A stretch of DNA of 34,544 bases from JACKAN01 sp964502735 (lineage in GTDB: Bacteria; Bdellovibrionota; Bdellovibrionia; Bdellovibrionales; UBA1609): assembly GCA_964502735.1 (NCBI GenBank), contig CAZCYD010000029.1, positions 1 to 34,544 on the forward strand. The letters are read 5' to 3'. Positions 1 to 8,999 of the stretch are shown one piece after another. The notes under the pieces are model-generated. The model did no database searches and was not told where the DNA came from. It worked only from the letters and a program-made list of their open reading frames with translations. Within the stretch, counting starts at the first letter, position 1, and every line of letters starts with the position of its first letter. Made by a program: the position numbers and the translations under genes.

Positions 1-408
1 CCATGGAAACCTACTGCCCCTAATTTAGAGCTCCCACAAAAAAAGGAAAGAAGGTGTACACTAGCTAATAATGGACAAACTGAGAATATTGTTAACTGTT
101 TGCACAATAGAAAGTATATTGCCCCCACTCTAGAAGAACTCCTGAGTCCATCTGGAGCCTTTGGAAACCGATGTGTAAACTGTCATGGTGCGGGAGGGGA
201 AGCGGTTAATACCTTTGATATTTATAACAAAACCCAAATTCTAAAATATGTTGATCCAGGTTTTAGTGCTCTGAATTCGAAGAGCGAGCTCATGGATAGA
301 ATTAATAGTACAACTCAGGACTATAGAATGCCACCCAACCGAAACCAAGCTTTAAGTGTCACAGAAATCGGACTTGTTAGATATTGGATACTCAACGGAG
401 CAAAATAA
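1..408 (+). CDS. Cytochrome c-like protein, C-terminal part (5' end outside window)
   Basis: The frame is open from the first base of the window to the TAA at 406-408, so this is the end of a longer gene. A single haem-binding motif CVNCH is encoded at 172-186, followed by GAGGEA. Near the C-terminus the chain reads YRMPP, then LSVTEI and YWILNGAK. A CxxCH motif with a downstream MPP and a terminal W(I)xxGA is what small c-type cytochrome domains show, with the Met as likely sixth ligand. It probably acts in the periplasm or outer envelope, but the export signal would lie upstream. A TTG at 100 could serve as a start but has no good ribosome site, and the preceding codons read as protein. The role of the full protein cannot be told from this fragment. 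Confidence 0.6.
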   Translation, partial: PWKPTAPNLELPQKKERRCTLANNGQTENIVNCLHNRKYIAPTLEELLSPSGAFGNRCVNCHGAGGEAVNTFDIYNKTQILKYVDPGFSALNSKSELMDRINSTTQDYRMPPNRNQALSVTEIGLVRYWILNGAK

Positions 409-579
409 AATCTGCTGATAAGTGTTGCTGAACTGTTACCGTAATTTTAAAATCTCTTTTTTCTTCGTTTTTTTGCATCAGTACGAGACGGTTTCTTTTA
501 GTACAATTTTTAATTTGCTGTTTATTCCTGTATATTAATAGTTAAGCTTCGGCTTGTAAGAGGGATATGGGAGAATTTT

Positions 580-3285
580 ATGTTTGCACAAAAGCGCTAT
601 ATTGTGTCTACCGTTTTTATTATTGCCATGTTTGGCGTGGCAACAACATTTCAAAACTGTTCAGATGTTCACTTTGAAACCACAGATGAATTACTAAAAG
701 CGGGCATAGAAGGAACTCTACGGCAAGTTTCTATAAGCCCCAAATTTACAGAAGATCGACCCAACATTGATGTGACAACTATACTTGACGACTCCAATAG
801 TATGTCCTTTATTCAAGATAACGTCAAAGATGCCCTGAGCACCACAACTTCTGTGTTAAAAGGATTTAGCGGAACTTTTGGCCTCTACACGACCACCCAT
901 GAAATGGATAAATTATCGAGAAGTCGAGATCTTTTAAACTACTATAAAATTGAAGATGAAAATGGAAACCTAATTCCCTCTTTGAGTTTTAGGGCCTCCG
1001 ATCTCACGGGTTACAAATCTGAATTCGACAATATGGGCAACCCTCTTTACTCTTCCTATGAAGAGTGGACAAAACATTTGAATTTTTCACCTTACAAAAA
1101 CATTGCCTTTTCAAGGTCAATGACTTCAGCCCAATTTAAACAGTTTCAAGATGAAGTTTCCACCGAAATCCAGAAAGTTGATACTAGTGGCTCTCCCACG
1201 GAAATAGGGCTCTGCACTCTTTTGCGAAACCTAGACTCATACAAGGAAAGCAGCAGCTTTCACACTTATATTATAGCCACCAACGAGGATGATGCCTCCA
1301 CTCCTGAAAATTGCCTAAAAGAAGAATCAAAGCGTTGGGAGAGAGCTCAAAGTGTTCAATCAGGTGGGAGTGTTTCATGTAATGAATCAGATCCAAATTG
1401 CCAATTCCCCTATACTGTCAGCTACAAGGCTCCAAGAAAGTTCAAAAACCAATACAAAAGATCTTATGTAGATGGCCAAACTATAAGCTACTCACTAAAA
1501 ACAGACTCACGTCTGAAAACAGAAACTCGCAGACTCTCTTACAGAACAACAAAAAGATTCGCAACCCACAGGCTTAAACAAAATAAATGGACAATTAGAT
1601 TTAAAAGAAATGTTGTTGTCGGCACTAACGACGGACTTCCTGTTTATCAAGAGCAAACAGCTACAACTCCACATGGCGGGCGCTCCACCTCCTATGGCAC
1701 TTGTTCCTCTGGCACAACTAGCTACAATAGCTGTGGCGGAATGGATCTTACTTATTTCAATAATAGTATAAAAAGCACTTATCCAGACGCCATCAACGGA
1801 ACTTGCGAAGTTATTTGCCAAAACACCACAACTAGCGAAATTGTAGATTACATAGATAATGTTGACACTCCCACTTCAACTACAGTGACATACCCTACTA
1901 CTGTAACAAGTGCCAATCTTGCAGGATACACTGTGGGTTGTAACTCCTACGTTGCAAACAAAAGAAATTACTCTGGATTGAATGTTCCAAATGCAGCTAT
2001 CGAAAATTGTGAACTCAAGCACGACAATTTGAAAACTGTCCAAAATGATCTAGCTTTAAATAAGAGCCTAGGATCTTGTTCGGCTTCAGCAGAGAGTTGC
2101 TCTTCATCTCAGAAAAATTCTGCAATATCCTCCTTGGGTTGGAGTGGGGTAGAGTCCTCGCTCATAACTTGTGAAAACAGATGTAGTACTTCGAGTCTTT
2201 CAGGAAGTAAAAACTCAACAAGCTTCAGTGCAAGACTTTCTGGCGATCAATTGTGTTCTGGAAAATCTGCTGGAGACAGCAATGCGGATGTAAAATTAAG
2301 TTGTAACACTGCTGAGATGAACAATGCCCTTTCAACTATTCAATCCAGTCTTAGTTCAAACGGTGTCAGTACAACTCTTGAGAGTTCACAAATTAACTGT
2401 GAATACACTTGCAAACACAGAAACTCAAGTCACCTAGATATCGGCAGTGAGGTTACACTCGATCCTTGGGAAAACCAAGCCACTCAATCTTTAAATTGTA
2501 ACGAAGAACCCTTTAACACTGTGGTAAATCCCAATATTTTTGATTGCAGAAAGTATTTTTTTGATGGAAGTCAGCCAGCCTCTAAAACTTTTGTTTCCAA
2601 AGATCCTAATATATGCGGAGCTGGTCACACCCTTGCATCTATCATGGCCCACCCCGATGCAGGGGCCGTTATTGATCATGGTTCTTCTATGCCATTTAAT
2701 AATTGCTCAAGAGGTAACGGCACCAAAAGTGGGACCGATACAATTAAGTACACTTGGAACATGACGGGCACAACTCAGAAAAGTCTTATTTCTGAGGAGG
2801 GAATTATTAAAACAATAACTGACAAATTAAAAGAGGCCCACGGAAATAACTTTTTCTTGGCCGCGTTTATTAATGACCCATCTAAAGAATCTACTCTTTG
2901 TAAAGGCGTGAATCTTGAAGACTACTACGGCCCCTCAAACTCCCTTGAGTATGAAGGTAAAAAATTTAAAGATTTAGAAAAAGCACTAGGCTCTAAAAAG
3001 ATGAAAACATTCCCTGCCTGCATGCCTGACTACAAAGAGGCCATGAAGTTTGTGTTTGACCTCATTGTTACATCTGCGAGCAGATCCTATAAATTGGATC
3101 TGAATGAAGAAGCAAAAGAGTGGGTTTATCGAGTAAAAATACTCGATAAACACGGCTTGGTTCACAGCTTGAAAGAAGAGGACTTCCAATGGGATCATGG
3201 TTTAATTACGTTCTCTGAAAGAGTAAATCTGGATAATGCTGAAATGATTTATATAGATTTAGTAACACCATATTCAGAGATATAA
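580..3285 (+). CDS. Large VWA-domain lipoprotein with a cysteine-rich insert
   Basis: The predicted protein has 901 aa. A hydrophobic N-terminus ends in a lipobox-like FQNC with Cys27 as the lipidation site, so it is probably an envelope lipoprotein. Residues 63-110 start a von Willebrand A fold with a complete MIDAS motif D70-D-S-N-S74; the strand at about 225-237 (YIIATNEDDAS) matches a later VWA strand. A region of about 400 residues (roughly 250-650) rich in Cys, Ser, Thr and Asn follows, with CExxC motifs at 409-413, 531-535 and 607-611 and a related CELK at 477. The C-terminal 200 residues resume a VWA-like pattern and a beta-rich tail resembling that of the VWA protein at 10959-11927. 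The start is ATG with GGGAGAA about 6 nt upstream. The 5' leader contains a short AAGC-TTCG-GCTT hairpin (544-555). The stop codon directly abuts the opposing gene's stop. The ligand is unknown; adhesion or envelope assembly is only a guess. Confidence 0.75.
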   Translation: MFAQKRYIVSTVFIIAMFGVATTFQNCSDVHFETTDELLKAGIEGTLRQVSISPKFTEDRPNIDVTTILDDSNSMSFIQDNVKDALSTTTSVLKGFSGTFGLYTTTHEMDKLSRSRDLLNYYKIEDENGNLIPSLSFRASDLTGYKSEFDNMGNPLYSSYEEWTKHLNFSPYKNIAFSRSMTSAQFKQFQDEVSTEIQKVDTSGSPTEIGLCTLLRNLDSYKESSSFHTYIIATNEDDASTPENCLKEESKRWERAQSVQSGGSVSCNESDPNCQFPYTVSYKAPRKFKNQYKRSYVDGQTISYSLKTDSRLKTETRRLSYRTTKRFATHRLKQNKWTIRFKRNVVVGTNDGLPVYQEQTATTPHGGRSTSYGTCSSGTTSYNSCGGMDLTYFNNSIKSTYPDAINGTCEVICQNTTTSEIVDYIDNVDTPTSTTVTYPTTVTSANLAGYTVGCNSYVANKRNYSGLNVPNAAIENCELKHDNLKTVQNDLALNKSLGSCSASAESCSSSQKNSAISSLGWSGVESSLITCENRCSTSSLSGSKNSTSFSARLSGDQLCSGKSAGDSNADVKLSCNTAEMNNALSTIQSSLSSNGVSTTLESSQINCEYTCKHRNSSHLDIGSEVTLDPWENQATQSLNCNEEPFNTVVNPNIFDCRKYFFDGSQPASKTFVSKDPNICGAGHTLASIMAHPDAGAVIDHGSSMPFNNCSRGNGTKSGTDTIKYTWNMTGTTQKSLISEEGIIKTITDKLKEAHGNNFFLAAFINDPSKESTLCKGVNLEDYYGPSNSLEYEGKKFKDLEKALGSKKMKTFPACMPDYKEAMKFVFDLIVTSASRSYKLDLNEEAKEWVYRVKILDKHGLVHSLKEEDFQWDHGLITFSERVNLDNAEMIYIDLVTPYSEI

Positions 3286-4041
3286 TCAGAGATTTAAAAA
3301 GTTGCCAGTGTTTGAATCTAGTTTATAAACACTGGCCTTTTTTAGCCAAGTTCCCAAATTAATGGCTCTAACTACTTTAGAGCCATTTTCTACCTCAAAA
3401 ATATAGTCGTCGGCTTCGTGTATATGACCTGAAATTAACCAGTCAAAAGGTCTTTCACCGTAAGCTCGCCTTGCATGTTCACGATGCTTCAGTATAGACA
3501 CTTCACTAGCTACCTGTTTAGAACCCGAGGTCGTATAAGCTCTGCTTTTTTTGCTGGCTTCTTCGCCAATTTTGACAACCCAGGCTTCTGGCAATTGCGA
3601 AGCCACTCTTTTCATAATTGGAGTTCGCAAAAACCATCTTAAGAACAAATAGCCCAGGTCTTGGAGGTTCATCTGATCCCCATGTTCAACCCTTACCGTC
3701 CAAGCTCCTAACTGAAAGTATTCTGGACCCTCATGTACAATTACACCTAATTCTTCTTGCCAAAATTTTTTTAAATATAAATCATGATTACCCTCAAAGT
3801 AATGAACCTCAACACCTTCTTGAATTAAAGCCTGCACTTCTAAAATGATAGATTGATACTTATTTTTAAAATAATTGTGGTCTTCGATCCAAAGGTCGAA
3901 AATATCACCAACAAAAAATAAATGTGTTGGCCTCTCACTTTTCAAATTCTTTAACCACTTATAGAACTGTTCGTATCTAGGATTATCAATTGGCCCCAGA
4001 TGAACATCTGAAACAAAAAAAACGTTCAAATCCTCACTCAA
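3286..4041 (-). CDS. lpxH: UDP-2,3-diacylglucosamine diphosphatase-like metallophosphoesterase (LpxH family)
   Basis: The protein is a 251-aa calcineurin-like phosphoesterase. All metal-site motifs are visible: D12-V-H14, G-D46, G-N85-H86-D, H120-G-D and G-H206-I-H208. The order and spacing fit the LpxH/LpxI-substitute family, which hydrolyses UDP-2,3-diacyl-GlcN to lipid X and UMP in lipid A synthesis at the inner membrane face. The likely start is a TTG that overlaps the ftsZ stop by 8 bp, with GGAG about 11 nt upstream; a TTG four codons later is possible but has poorer spacing. It is probably translated from the ftsZ message. Its 3' end carries the terminator of the convergent lipoprotein gene. 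LpxH is the best family call, but related UDP-sugar or generic phosphoesterases cannot be excluded without alignment. Confidence 0.75.
   Translation of the reverse strand: MSEDLNVFFVSDVHLGPIDNPRYEQFYKWLKNLKSERPTHLFFVGDIFDLWIEDHNYFKNKYQSIILEVQALIQEGVEVHYFEGNHDLYLKKFWQEELGVIVHEGPEYFQLGAWTVRVEHGDQMNLQDLGYLFLRWFLRTPIMKRVASQLPEAWVVKIGEEASKKSRAYTTSGSKQVASEVSILKHREHARRAYGERPFDWLISGHIHEADDYIFEVENGSKVVRAINLGTWLKKASVYKLDSNTGNFLNL
3304..3343 (+). terminator. Intrinsic terminator inside the opposing lpxH-like gene
   Basis: A perfect 10-bp inverted repeat, GCCAGTGTTT (3304-3313) and AAACACTGGC (3327-3336), is followed on the plus strand by C and six T (3338-3343). It lies 19 nt past the stop of the VWA lipoprotein gene, so it should end that transcript. 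The same bases encode the last residues of the convergent lpxH-like gene. No T-run follows the stem on the minus strand, so it looks one-directional. Confidence 0.8.
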
Positions 4042-5551
4042 CGCTATTGGAATCTCCGTGAATATTCTTCTTTCTCAAGTAAGAAGGAACATCCAGGCTC
4101 TGACTATCAAATGGAGCAGACGGCATATCCGGCGATGCCACCTCGTCAACATTCATAGAAAGCTGTTCACTAACGGTTGTTCCAGGCTGAATATGCTGAC
4201 TCTCTCTGTAAGCTCTTGCCTTTGCCAACAGTATATCTCTTGGCAAAAGACTCTCTGACTCTTTTTTTGGGGCTGTACTGTCAGGATATCTAGGAGCTGA
4301 GGACGCCTGCACAGGCGGCTGTACAGACGCTTGGTCAGACTGAGAAGATATTGGCTTCAGAGTCTCAATAGGAGGTTCAGGAGTAGACACCTGAGCCGAC
4401 TCCTGCGGTAAATTATTAAGTGGCATTGCGGAATTCGTCGCCGTTTGGCTTGAGGACTCTGGAGATGGATTCAAAAAGGAGGAATTAAAACCGTGCTGGG
4501 ACGCTTGAGTAAAAAAGTCGTTAGGAGGATTATTGAACTGCACATTGGCCATCTGTTGAAGCTTTAACAATTGATCAGTTACTAACTTCTGGTTTTCATC
4601 GCCAAAACCTGTTGCGATAACAGTCACCCGAACAGCATCTCCCATTGTTTCATCTATTACTGCCCCAAATATAACTTCTGCATCTTCATGAGCAGCCTCT
4701 GTTATTAGAGTTGACGCCTCGTTCACTTCAATTAGAGATAAATCAGGTCCACCAGTCACATTTACAATTATACCGGTCGCCCCTTCAATAGAAATATTCT
4801 CCAGCAGAGGAGAGTATATGGCTTGTGTCGCAGCTTCTACAGCTCTATTTTCTCCAGTAGACATTCCCGACCCCATAATAGCCATACCTTTTGCCGCCAT
4901 AACAGTTCTAATATCAGCAAAGTCCAGGTTAATAAGCCCTCTGATATTAATTAAGTCAGAAATCCCCTTAACAGCTTGAAGCAAAACAGAGTCCGCTTTT
5001 TTAAAGGTCTCGAGAAGAGGAGTTCTATCATTGGATATAGACAGGAGCTTTTGATTGGGAATAACAATAAGGGCGTCAACATTTTCTTTAAGCTCCTGAA
5101 TACCAATCTCAGCATGGCGCTTTCTTTTTTTTCCCTCAAACATAAAGGGTTTTGTTACGACACCAATGGTGAGGGCCCCTAGTTCTTTTGCTATTTTTGC
5201 CACCACCGGGGCACCACCAGTTCCTGTTCCTCCCCCCATGCCGGCAGTAACAAAAACCATGTCAGCACCTTCAAGTTTTTCTACTATGTCATTGTAAGAT
5301 TCAATCGCAGCCCTGCGGCCAATTTCTGGGTTTGCCCCAGCGCCAAGCCCCTTTGTCAGTTCTTGGCCCAGTTGAATTCTTTTTTCTGCTTTATTGGCCC
5401 CTAAAGCCTGACGATCAGTGTTGGCAACAATAAATTCAACACCGCCAAGTCCACCTTCTATCATGGTTTGAACAGCATTGTTTCCTCCGCCGCCAACACC
5501 CACAACTTTTATATTCGCTCCAATATCCGTATTTTCTTCAAGTTCAAACAT
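4034..5551 (-). CDS. ftsZ: Cell division protein FtsZ
   Basis: FtsZ is the tubulin-like GTPase that forms the division ring. The 505-aa protein shows the nucleotide site GVGGGGNNA at about 18-26, the tubulin signature GGGTGTG at 106-112, and the T7 synergy loop NLDFADIRTVM near 208-218. The globular part ends near residue 320. A long Gln/Pro/Ser-rich linker of about 165 residues follows, then the conserved C-terminal peptide DVPSYLRKK (about 487-495), which binds FtsA and other partners. The linker is longer than in E. coli (family total about 380 aa). The ATG is preceded by AGGAGGGG at 6-nt spacing, the strongest ribosome site in this block, which fits high FtsZ output. It lies 26 bp downstream of ftsA. 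Confidence 0.98.
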   Translation of the reverse strand: MFELEENTDIGANIKVVGVGGGGNNAVQTMIEGGLGGVEFIVANTDRQALGANKAEKRIQLGQELTKGLGAGANPEIGRRAAIESYNDIVEKLEGADMVFVTAGMGGGTGTGGAPVVAKIAKELGALTIGVVTKPFMFEGKKRKRHAEIGIQELKENVDALIVIPNQKLLSISNDRTPLLETFKKADSVLLQAVKGISDLINIRGLINLDFADIRTVMAAKGMAIMGSGMSTGENRAVEAATQAIYSPLLENISIEGATGIIVNVTGGPDLSLIEVNEASTLITEAAHEDAEVIFGAVIDETMGDAVRVTVIATGFGDENQKLVTDQLLKLQQMANVQFNNPPNDFFTQASQHGFNSSFLNPSPESSSQTATNSAMPLNNLPQESAQVSTPEPPIETLKPISSQSDQASVQPPVQASSAPRYPDSTAPKKESESLLPRDILLAKARAYRESQHIQPGTTVSEQLSMNVDEVASPDMPSAPFDSQSLDVPSYLRKKNIHGDSNSVE

Positions 5552-5577
5552 AACAACCCCTCCTGTGGTTTTTGTGA

Positions 5578-6846
5578 CTAGGCTTCACTGATAGACTCCT
5601 TTGCCCTACGAAACCAGCTACTAATTCTATCTCCAAATGTTTCTTCATATTCTCTCTTTTTCTTCTTGTCGGCTTTTTTAGACTGGATGTAGCCATGCTT
5701 TAACAATCCTACTGCTGTAGCATAACTTGAACACTTGATAACATCAGTTAATCCACCAATGCCCATTGGTACACCTTTTCGAACAGGCACATCAAAAATA
5801 AAATCACCCATTTCAACTAATCCAATCAACTGACTCGTTCCGCCCGTCAGAACAACTCCGGAACCCAGCTTATCAACGGCCTGTATTTCTTCGAGCTCCT
5901 TTTTTATAAGCTGTAGAGTTTCCTCAGAACGCGCTTCTAAGACTTCGCAAAGATTTTTTCTGGCAATAGTTCTTTTTTGTCTTCCGCCCACACCCTCAAC
6001 TTCTACAGTCTCTTCATCTGAAACCATAGTTGGGAGCGCACATCCAAACTTTTTCTTTAAAGCTTCTGCATCTAACTGAGTTGTTCTTAATCCCATAGCT
6101 ACATCATGAGTAAAGTTATTGCCTCCAACAGGAACAACTCCCGTGTGTATCACACTTCCTTGAGAAAAAGTTATAATATCACTTGTTCCACCACCAATAT
6201 CTACAACAGCAACTCCCAAAGATTTTTCATCTTCACTGAGTACCGCAATACTTGACGCCAGCGGCTCCAATACAAGCCCGTCTACAAATAAACCGGCATT
6301 CTCGGTGCATTTAACAGCATTTTGAATTGCTGACCTTGCTCCTGTTACTATGTGAACATTTGTTTCTAAACGAACCCCTGCCATACCAATGGGGTCTGAA
6401 ATTCCTACTTGTCCGTCAATTTTGTAGTCCTTTGGAAGAACGTGAAGCACCTGTCTATCATTGGGAATAGCCACGGCCTTTGCAGCTTCTATCACCCTTT
6501 CAATGTCCTCAGTTGTAACTTCATTGCCTTTAATCGCAACCATTCCATTAGAGTCGAATGAATCGATGTGAGTGCCACCAATGCTGAGCCAAACTCGATC
6601 AGCAAAGGCCCCAGACATTAGTTCCGCCTCTTCTTTAGCTTTTTTAATTGCCTCAGTTGTAGCTTCAATATTGACAACTACTCCCTGGCGCATACCCGTG
6701 GTTGTAGCTTTGCCGACGCCGATAACTTCGATATTTTGATCGCCAATTACGCCTATAACAAAAGCCACTTTTGTAGTCCCAATATCGAGGCCCGCTATCA
6801 ATCGCTTTTTAATCTTCGGCTTTTGGCTAGTGTTTGAATTCGCCAT
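5578..6846 (-). CDS. ftsA: Cell division protein FtsA
   Basis: FtsA is the actin-like ATPase that tethers FtsZ to the membrane and signals to the septal synthase. The 422-aa protein has the actin-type phosphate loop LDIGTTKVAFVIG near residues 20-32, the second phosphate loop VVDIGGGTSD, and the adenosine motif VVLTGGTSQL. The C-terminus ends in an amphipathic stretch (DRISSWFRRAKESI) that fits the membrane-targeting helix. The ATG has GAGGA 6 nt upstream. The gene sits between ftsQ and ftsZ in the usual order, with a 90-bp gap on the ftsQ side that may hold an additional promoter, though I see no convincing -35/-10 pair. Confidence 0.97.
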   Translation of the reverse strand: MANSNTSQKPKIKKRLIAGLDIGTTKVAFVIGVIGDQNIEVIGVGKATTTGMRQGVVVNIEATTEAIKKAKEEAELMSGAFADRVWLSIGGTHIDSFDSNGMVAIKGNEVTTEDIERVIEAAKAVAIPNDRQVLHVLPKDYKIDGQVGISDPIGMAGVRLETNVHIVTGARSAIQNAVKCTENAGLFVDGLVLEPLASSIAVLSEDEKSLGVAVVDIGGGTSDIITFSQGSVIHTGVVPVGGNNFTHDVAMGLRTTQLDAEALKKKFGCALPTMVSDEETVEVEGVGGRQKRTIARKNLCEVLEARSEETLQLIKKELEEIQAVDKLGSGVVLTGGTSQLIGLVEMGDFIFDVPVRKGVPMGIGGLTDVIKCSSYATAVGLLKHGYIQSKKADKKKKREYEETFGDRISSWFRRAKESISEA

Positions 6847-6936
6847 TCACTTCCTCAGATGCACTTTCTATAACTTTGATGTAAATCAATTTGTGAACTC
6901 GTTCTACTCATCCTAAGTAGAGGTCTATAATTTAGA

Positions 6937-7671
6937 CTAAGGTGCGTTACGCAGCCTGACAACAACTTTTTTTGAGAATCTTATGTCAATGACGCGACCT
7001 TTCAATCCTTGGCCATTGAGATAATTAACCACCTTTTCTCCCATTGCCAATCTCTTTTCAAAGTCTGAAATCCCAAGCTTTAAGATTTCTCCTTCTGGAC
7101 TAAGAATCAAAGAGTACCCATGGCCCTTTTCAAAAGTAATTTCAGAAATATTTCTACGATTAATTGCTGCCAACCCTTCAGCAGCGGTTAAAATTTCCAT
7201 AGCTCCTTTTCGCACGTCATGTTCCTCAAAAAAAATCTGCCCACGCAAAACAGGAGCATTAAAGTACCCTGTCGAACTTACTCTAGGAAGCAAGGTTCCA
7301 TCTGCGGCAACAGGGTATATCTCACCACGGCTTCCCCAATAAATAGCAAGGGGTTCATGAGGTCTAACTTGCAAATCAATTTTATTAGGCAGACTTCGTT
7401 TGACTTGAACACTCTGAATTCTCTTATCTGACTCAGCTATCTTCAGCACATCATCAAGATTGACTTCCCAAACGTACCTTCCCAACAAGGCTTGAGTTTG
7501 TGATGTTAAGTTTTTTTTTATATCTTGAAATAGCCACTCCTTAGTGCCCTGATTGACTTCACTAATGGATATATGCTGAAGCTTGAATAAATTGCGATCT
7601 GCTACCCAAAAGAGGACTACAAAAAGCGCAAAAGCAATCGTTAAGAAAATAATTTTACCTAAGCCCCTCAT
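6937..7671 (-). CDS. ftsQ: Cell division protein FtsQ
   Basis: The 244-aa protein is a bitopic inner-membrane protein. After a short basic N-terminus (RGLGK), residues 6-24 form one hydrophobic segment. A POTRA-like region follows (LFKLQHISIS at about 29-38), then the FtsQ/DivIB pattern SVQVKRSLPNKIDLQVRPHEPLAIY at about 93-117. FtsQ links FtsB/FtsL to the septal complex in the periplasm. The ATG lies 17 bp inside the 3' end of ddl, so the two are translationally linked. Position between ddl and ftsA supports the call, since the family itself is weakly conserved. Confidence 0.93.
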   Translation of the reverse strand: MRGLGKIIFLTIAFALFVVLFWVADRNLFKLQHISISEVNQGTKEWLFQDIKKNLTSQTQALLGRYVWEVNLDDVLKIAESDKRIQSVQVKRSLPNKIDLQVRPHEPLAIYWGSRGEIYPVAADGTLLPRVSSTGYFNAPVLRGQIFFEEHDVRKGAMEILTAAEGLAAINRRNISEITFEKGHGYSLILSPEGEILKLGISDFEKRLAMGEKVVNYLNGQGLKGRVIDIRFSKKVVVRLRNAP

Positions 7672-8575
7672 AATCTAATGTTGCCTCGTCCATGATTTGT
7701 TTAATAAAGTCCTTAAATGAAATGCCCGCATGAGCGGCTGCCTTGGGAACTAAAGAGGTCGGGGTACATCCCGGCAAAGAGTTCACTTCCATGATAAAGG
7801 GATTGTCATTTTTGTCTAGAATAAAATCCACTCTTGCGTAAGACCTCACTCTCAAAATTTTACAAGCCTCAATGGTTATTTCATTCATCCTATCTGCCAC
7901 ATTTTTTTCAACATTAGCGGGCAAAATATAGTCTGTCTTGCCTGCCTGATACTTGTTCTCGTAATTATAAAAATCTTTCTTTGGCACGATCTGCACACTG
8001 TCCAACGTAGCATTTTTAAAGACAGGTACAGTCACCTCTTTACCTTCAACAAATTTTTCTACTATCACATAATGATCGTACAGCAGAGCCTCTTGAATTG
8101 CCGGTCGAAATTGTTCCTCTGTTTTAACTATTGTAACCCCCATACTCGAACCATCCCGAGAAGGTTTCACAACAATAGGAAGACTAAGTTCCAATTGGAA
8201 GTCTTCAATTTTTTGCTCTTTAGAATTAAACACCTGGTATTTTGCAGTCGGCAAGCTGTGCTTCTCAAAGAGTTGTTTACAAAAAGCCTTATCCATACAA
8301 AGCGCAGAGGAAAGCACTCCACTGCCTGTATACGGAATTCTTAAGTATTCACACATCCCCTGAAGGGTTCCATCCTCTGCGTATTTTCCATGACCCGCCA
8401 ACAAAGCCAGTTTGGGTTTTAACTCCAAAAGCTTTGCCGGAAGGTGGGCATTCGCTTCAACCTCTACATAACTTTCCCCCAGCTGATCTAAGGCTGCCGA
8501 AAAGGCCTTTGCCGTAACTCGACTCACCTCCGACTCGGCCCCATAACCCCCGTAAATTAACGCCACTCTTTGCAC
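7655..8575 (-). CDS. ddl: D-alanine--D-alanine ligase
   Basis: Ddl makes the D-Ala-D-Ala dipeptide that MurF adds to the peptidoglycan precursor. The ATP-grasp motifs are clear: GHGKYAEDGTLQG in the N-terminal domain, KPSRDGSSMGV, EKFVEGKEVTV, and the metal and substrate segment VDFILD...EVNSLPGCTPTSLVP. I place the start at GTG 8575 (about 306 aa) because AAAGGA sits 6 nt upstream and the protein then begins MQRVALIYGG, as is usual. An upstream in-frame TTG at 8590 would add five residues and has no clear ribosome site. It is the first gene after insert B and heads the ddl-ftsQ-ftsA-ftsZ-lpxH block, so a promoter should lie in the 400 bp upstream or arrive by read-through from murB. Confidence 0.95.
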   Translation of the reverse strand: MQRVALIYGGYGAESEVSRVTAKAFSAALDQLGESYVEVEANAHLPAKLLELKPKLALLAGHGKYAEDGTLQGMCEYLRIPYTGSGVLSSALCMDKAFCKQLFEKHSLPTAKYQVFNSKEQKIEDFQLELSLPIVVKPSRDGSSMGVTIVKTEEQFRPAIQEALLYDHYVIVEKFVEGKEVTVPVFKNATLDSVQIVPKKDFYNYENKYQAGKTDYILPANVEKNVADRMNEITIEACKILRVRSYARVDFILDKNDNPFIMEVNSLPGCTPTSLVPKAAAHAGISFKDFIKQIMDEATLDYEGLR

Positions 8576-8999
8576 ATTTTTTCCTTTCAAAGCTATTACT
8601 CTTTTCTCTCTTCTTTTTCTCTCATTTCCAGTGTCTCACACAGAAAATAAAAAGCTCAGCAAGTCTCAACAGTCTATCTTGATTTCTCACTCTTTAAAAG
8701 GCCGTGGGCTCAAGTCCAAATTTAATTATGTCATTTCATTACTCTTTAATTAATGATTTTAATAAAGGAGACTCCCACCTTATCCATCGATAGACCTTTA
8801 AAGCCAGAAACCTGAAAAGAACGGTCAACACTCATGACTCGATGCATTCTGCGAAAGCCATAACTATTTGAAATCATTTACCTACTAAAGTCTAGGTCCC
8901 AAAATGGAACCTTTTAGTTGCAAAAATTGCATTTTATTAGAAAAATTACACTTCATTAATGAGTCCAGGCATTGACGCCTAACTCTGAGGGAGGAACTG
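8576..8999. other. Intergenic region between ddl and the divergent subtilase
   Basis: This 424-bp divergent gap should contain the promoters of ddl (minus) and the protease (plus). I see short weak palindromes (such as the imperfect AGGTCCC...GGAACCT near 8891-8910) and AT-rich stretches just ahead of the protease, but no convincing pair of promoter hexamers. It also contains one small minus-strand open frame, listed separately. No tRNA or terminator-like structure is evident. Confidence 0.5.
8746..8877 (-). CDS. Possible small protein, 43 aa (or gene remnant), function unknown
   Basis: An ATG-initiated frame runs for 44 codons in the ddl orientation. It begins MISNSYGFRRMHR and ends VSFIKIIN. 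The ATG is preceded by GTAGGTAA, a weak ribosome-site match placed rather close. The composition, rich in basic residues plus Phe and Ile with no long low-complexity run, is compatible with coding, but I do not recognise the protein. It could also be chance or the tail of a decayed gene that once stood between murB and ddl. Confidence 0.22.
   Translation of the reverse strand: MISNSYGFRRMHRVMSVDRSFQVSGFKGLSMDKVGVSFIKIIN

Noticed and set aside
1507..1821. A minus-strand frame of about 100 codons inside the VWA lipoprotein gene.
   Set aside because: It lies entirely within a well-supported gene and has no family features or ribosome site; it is a shadow of the coding strand.
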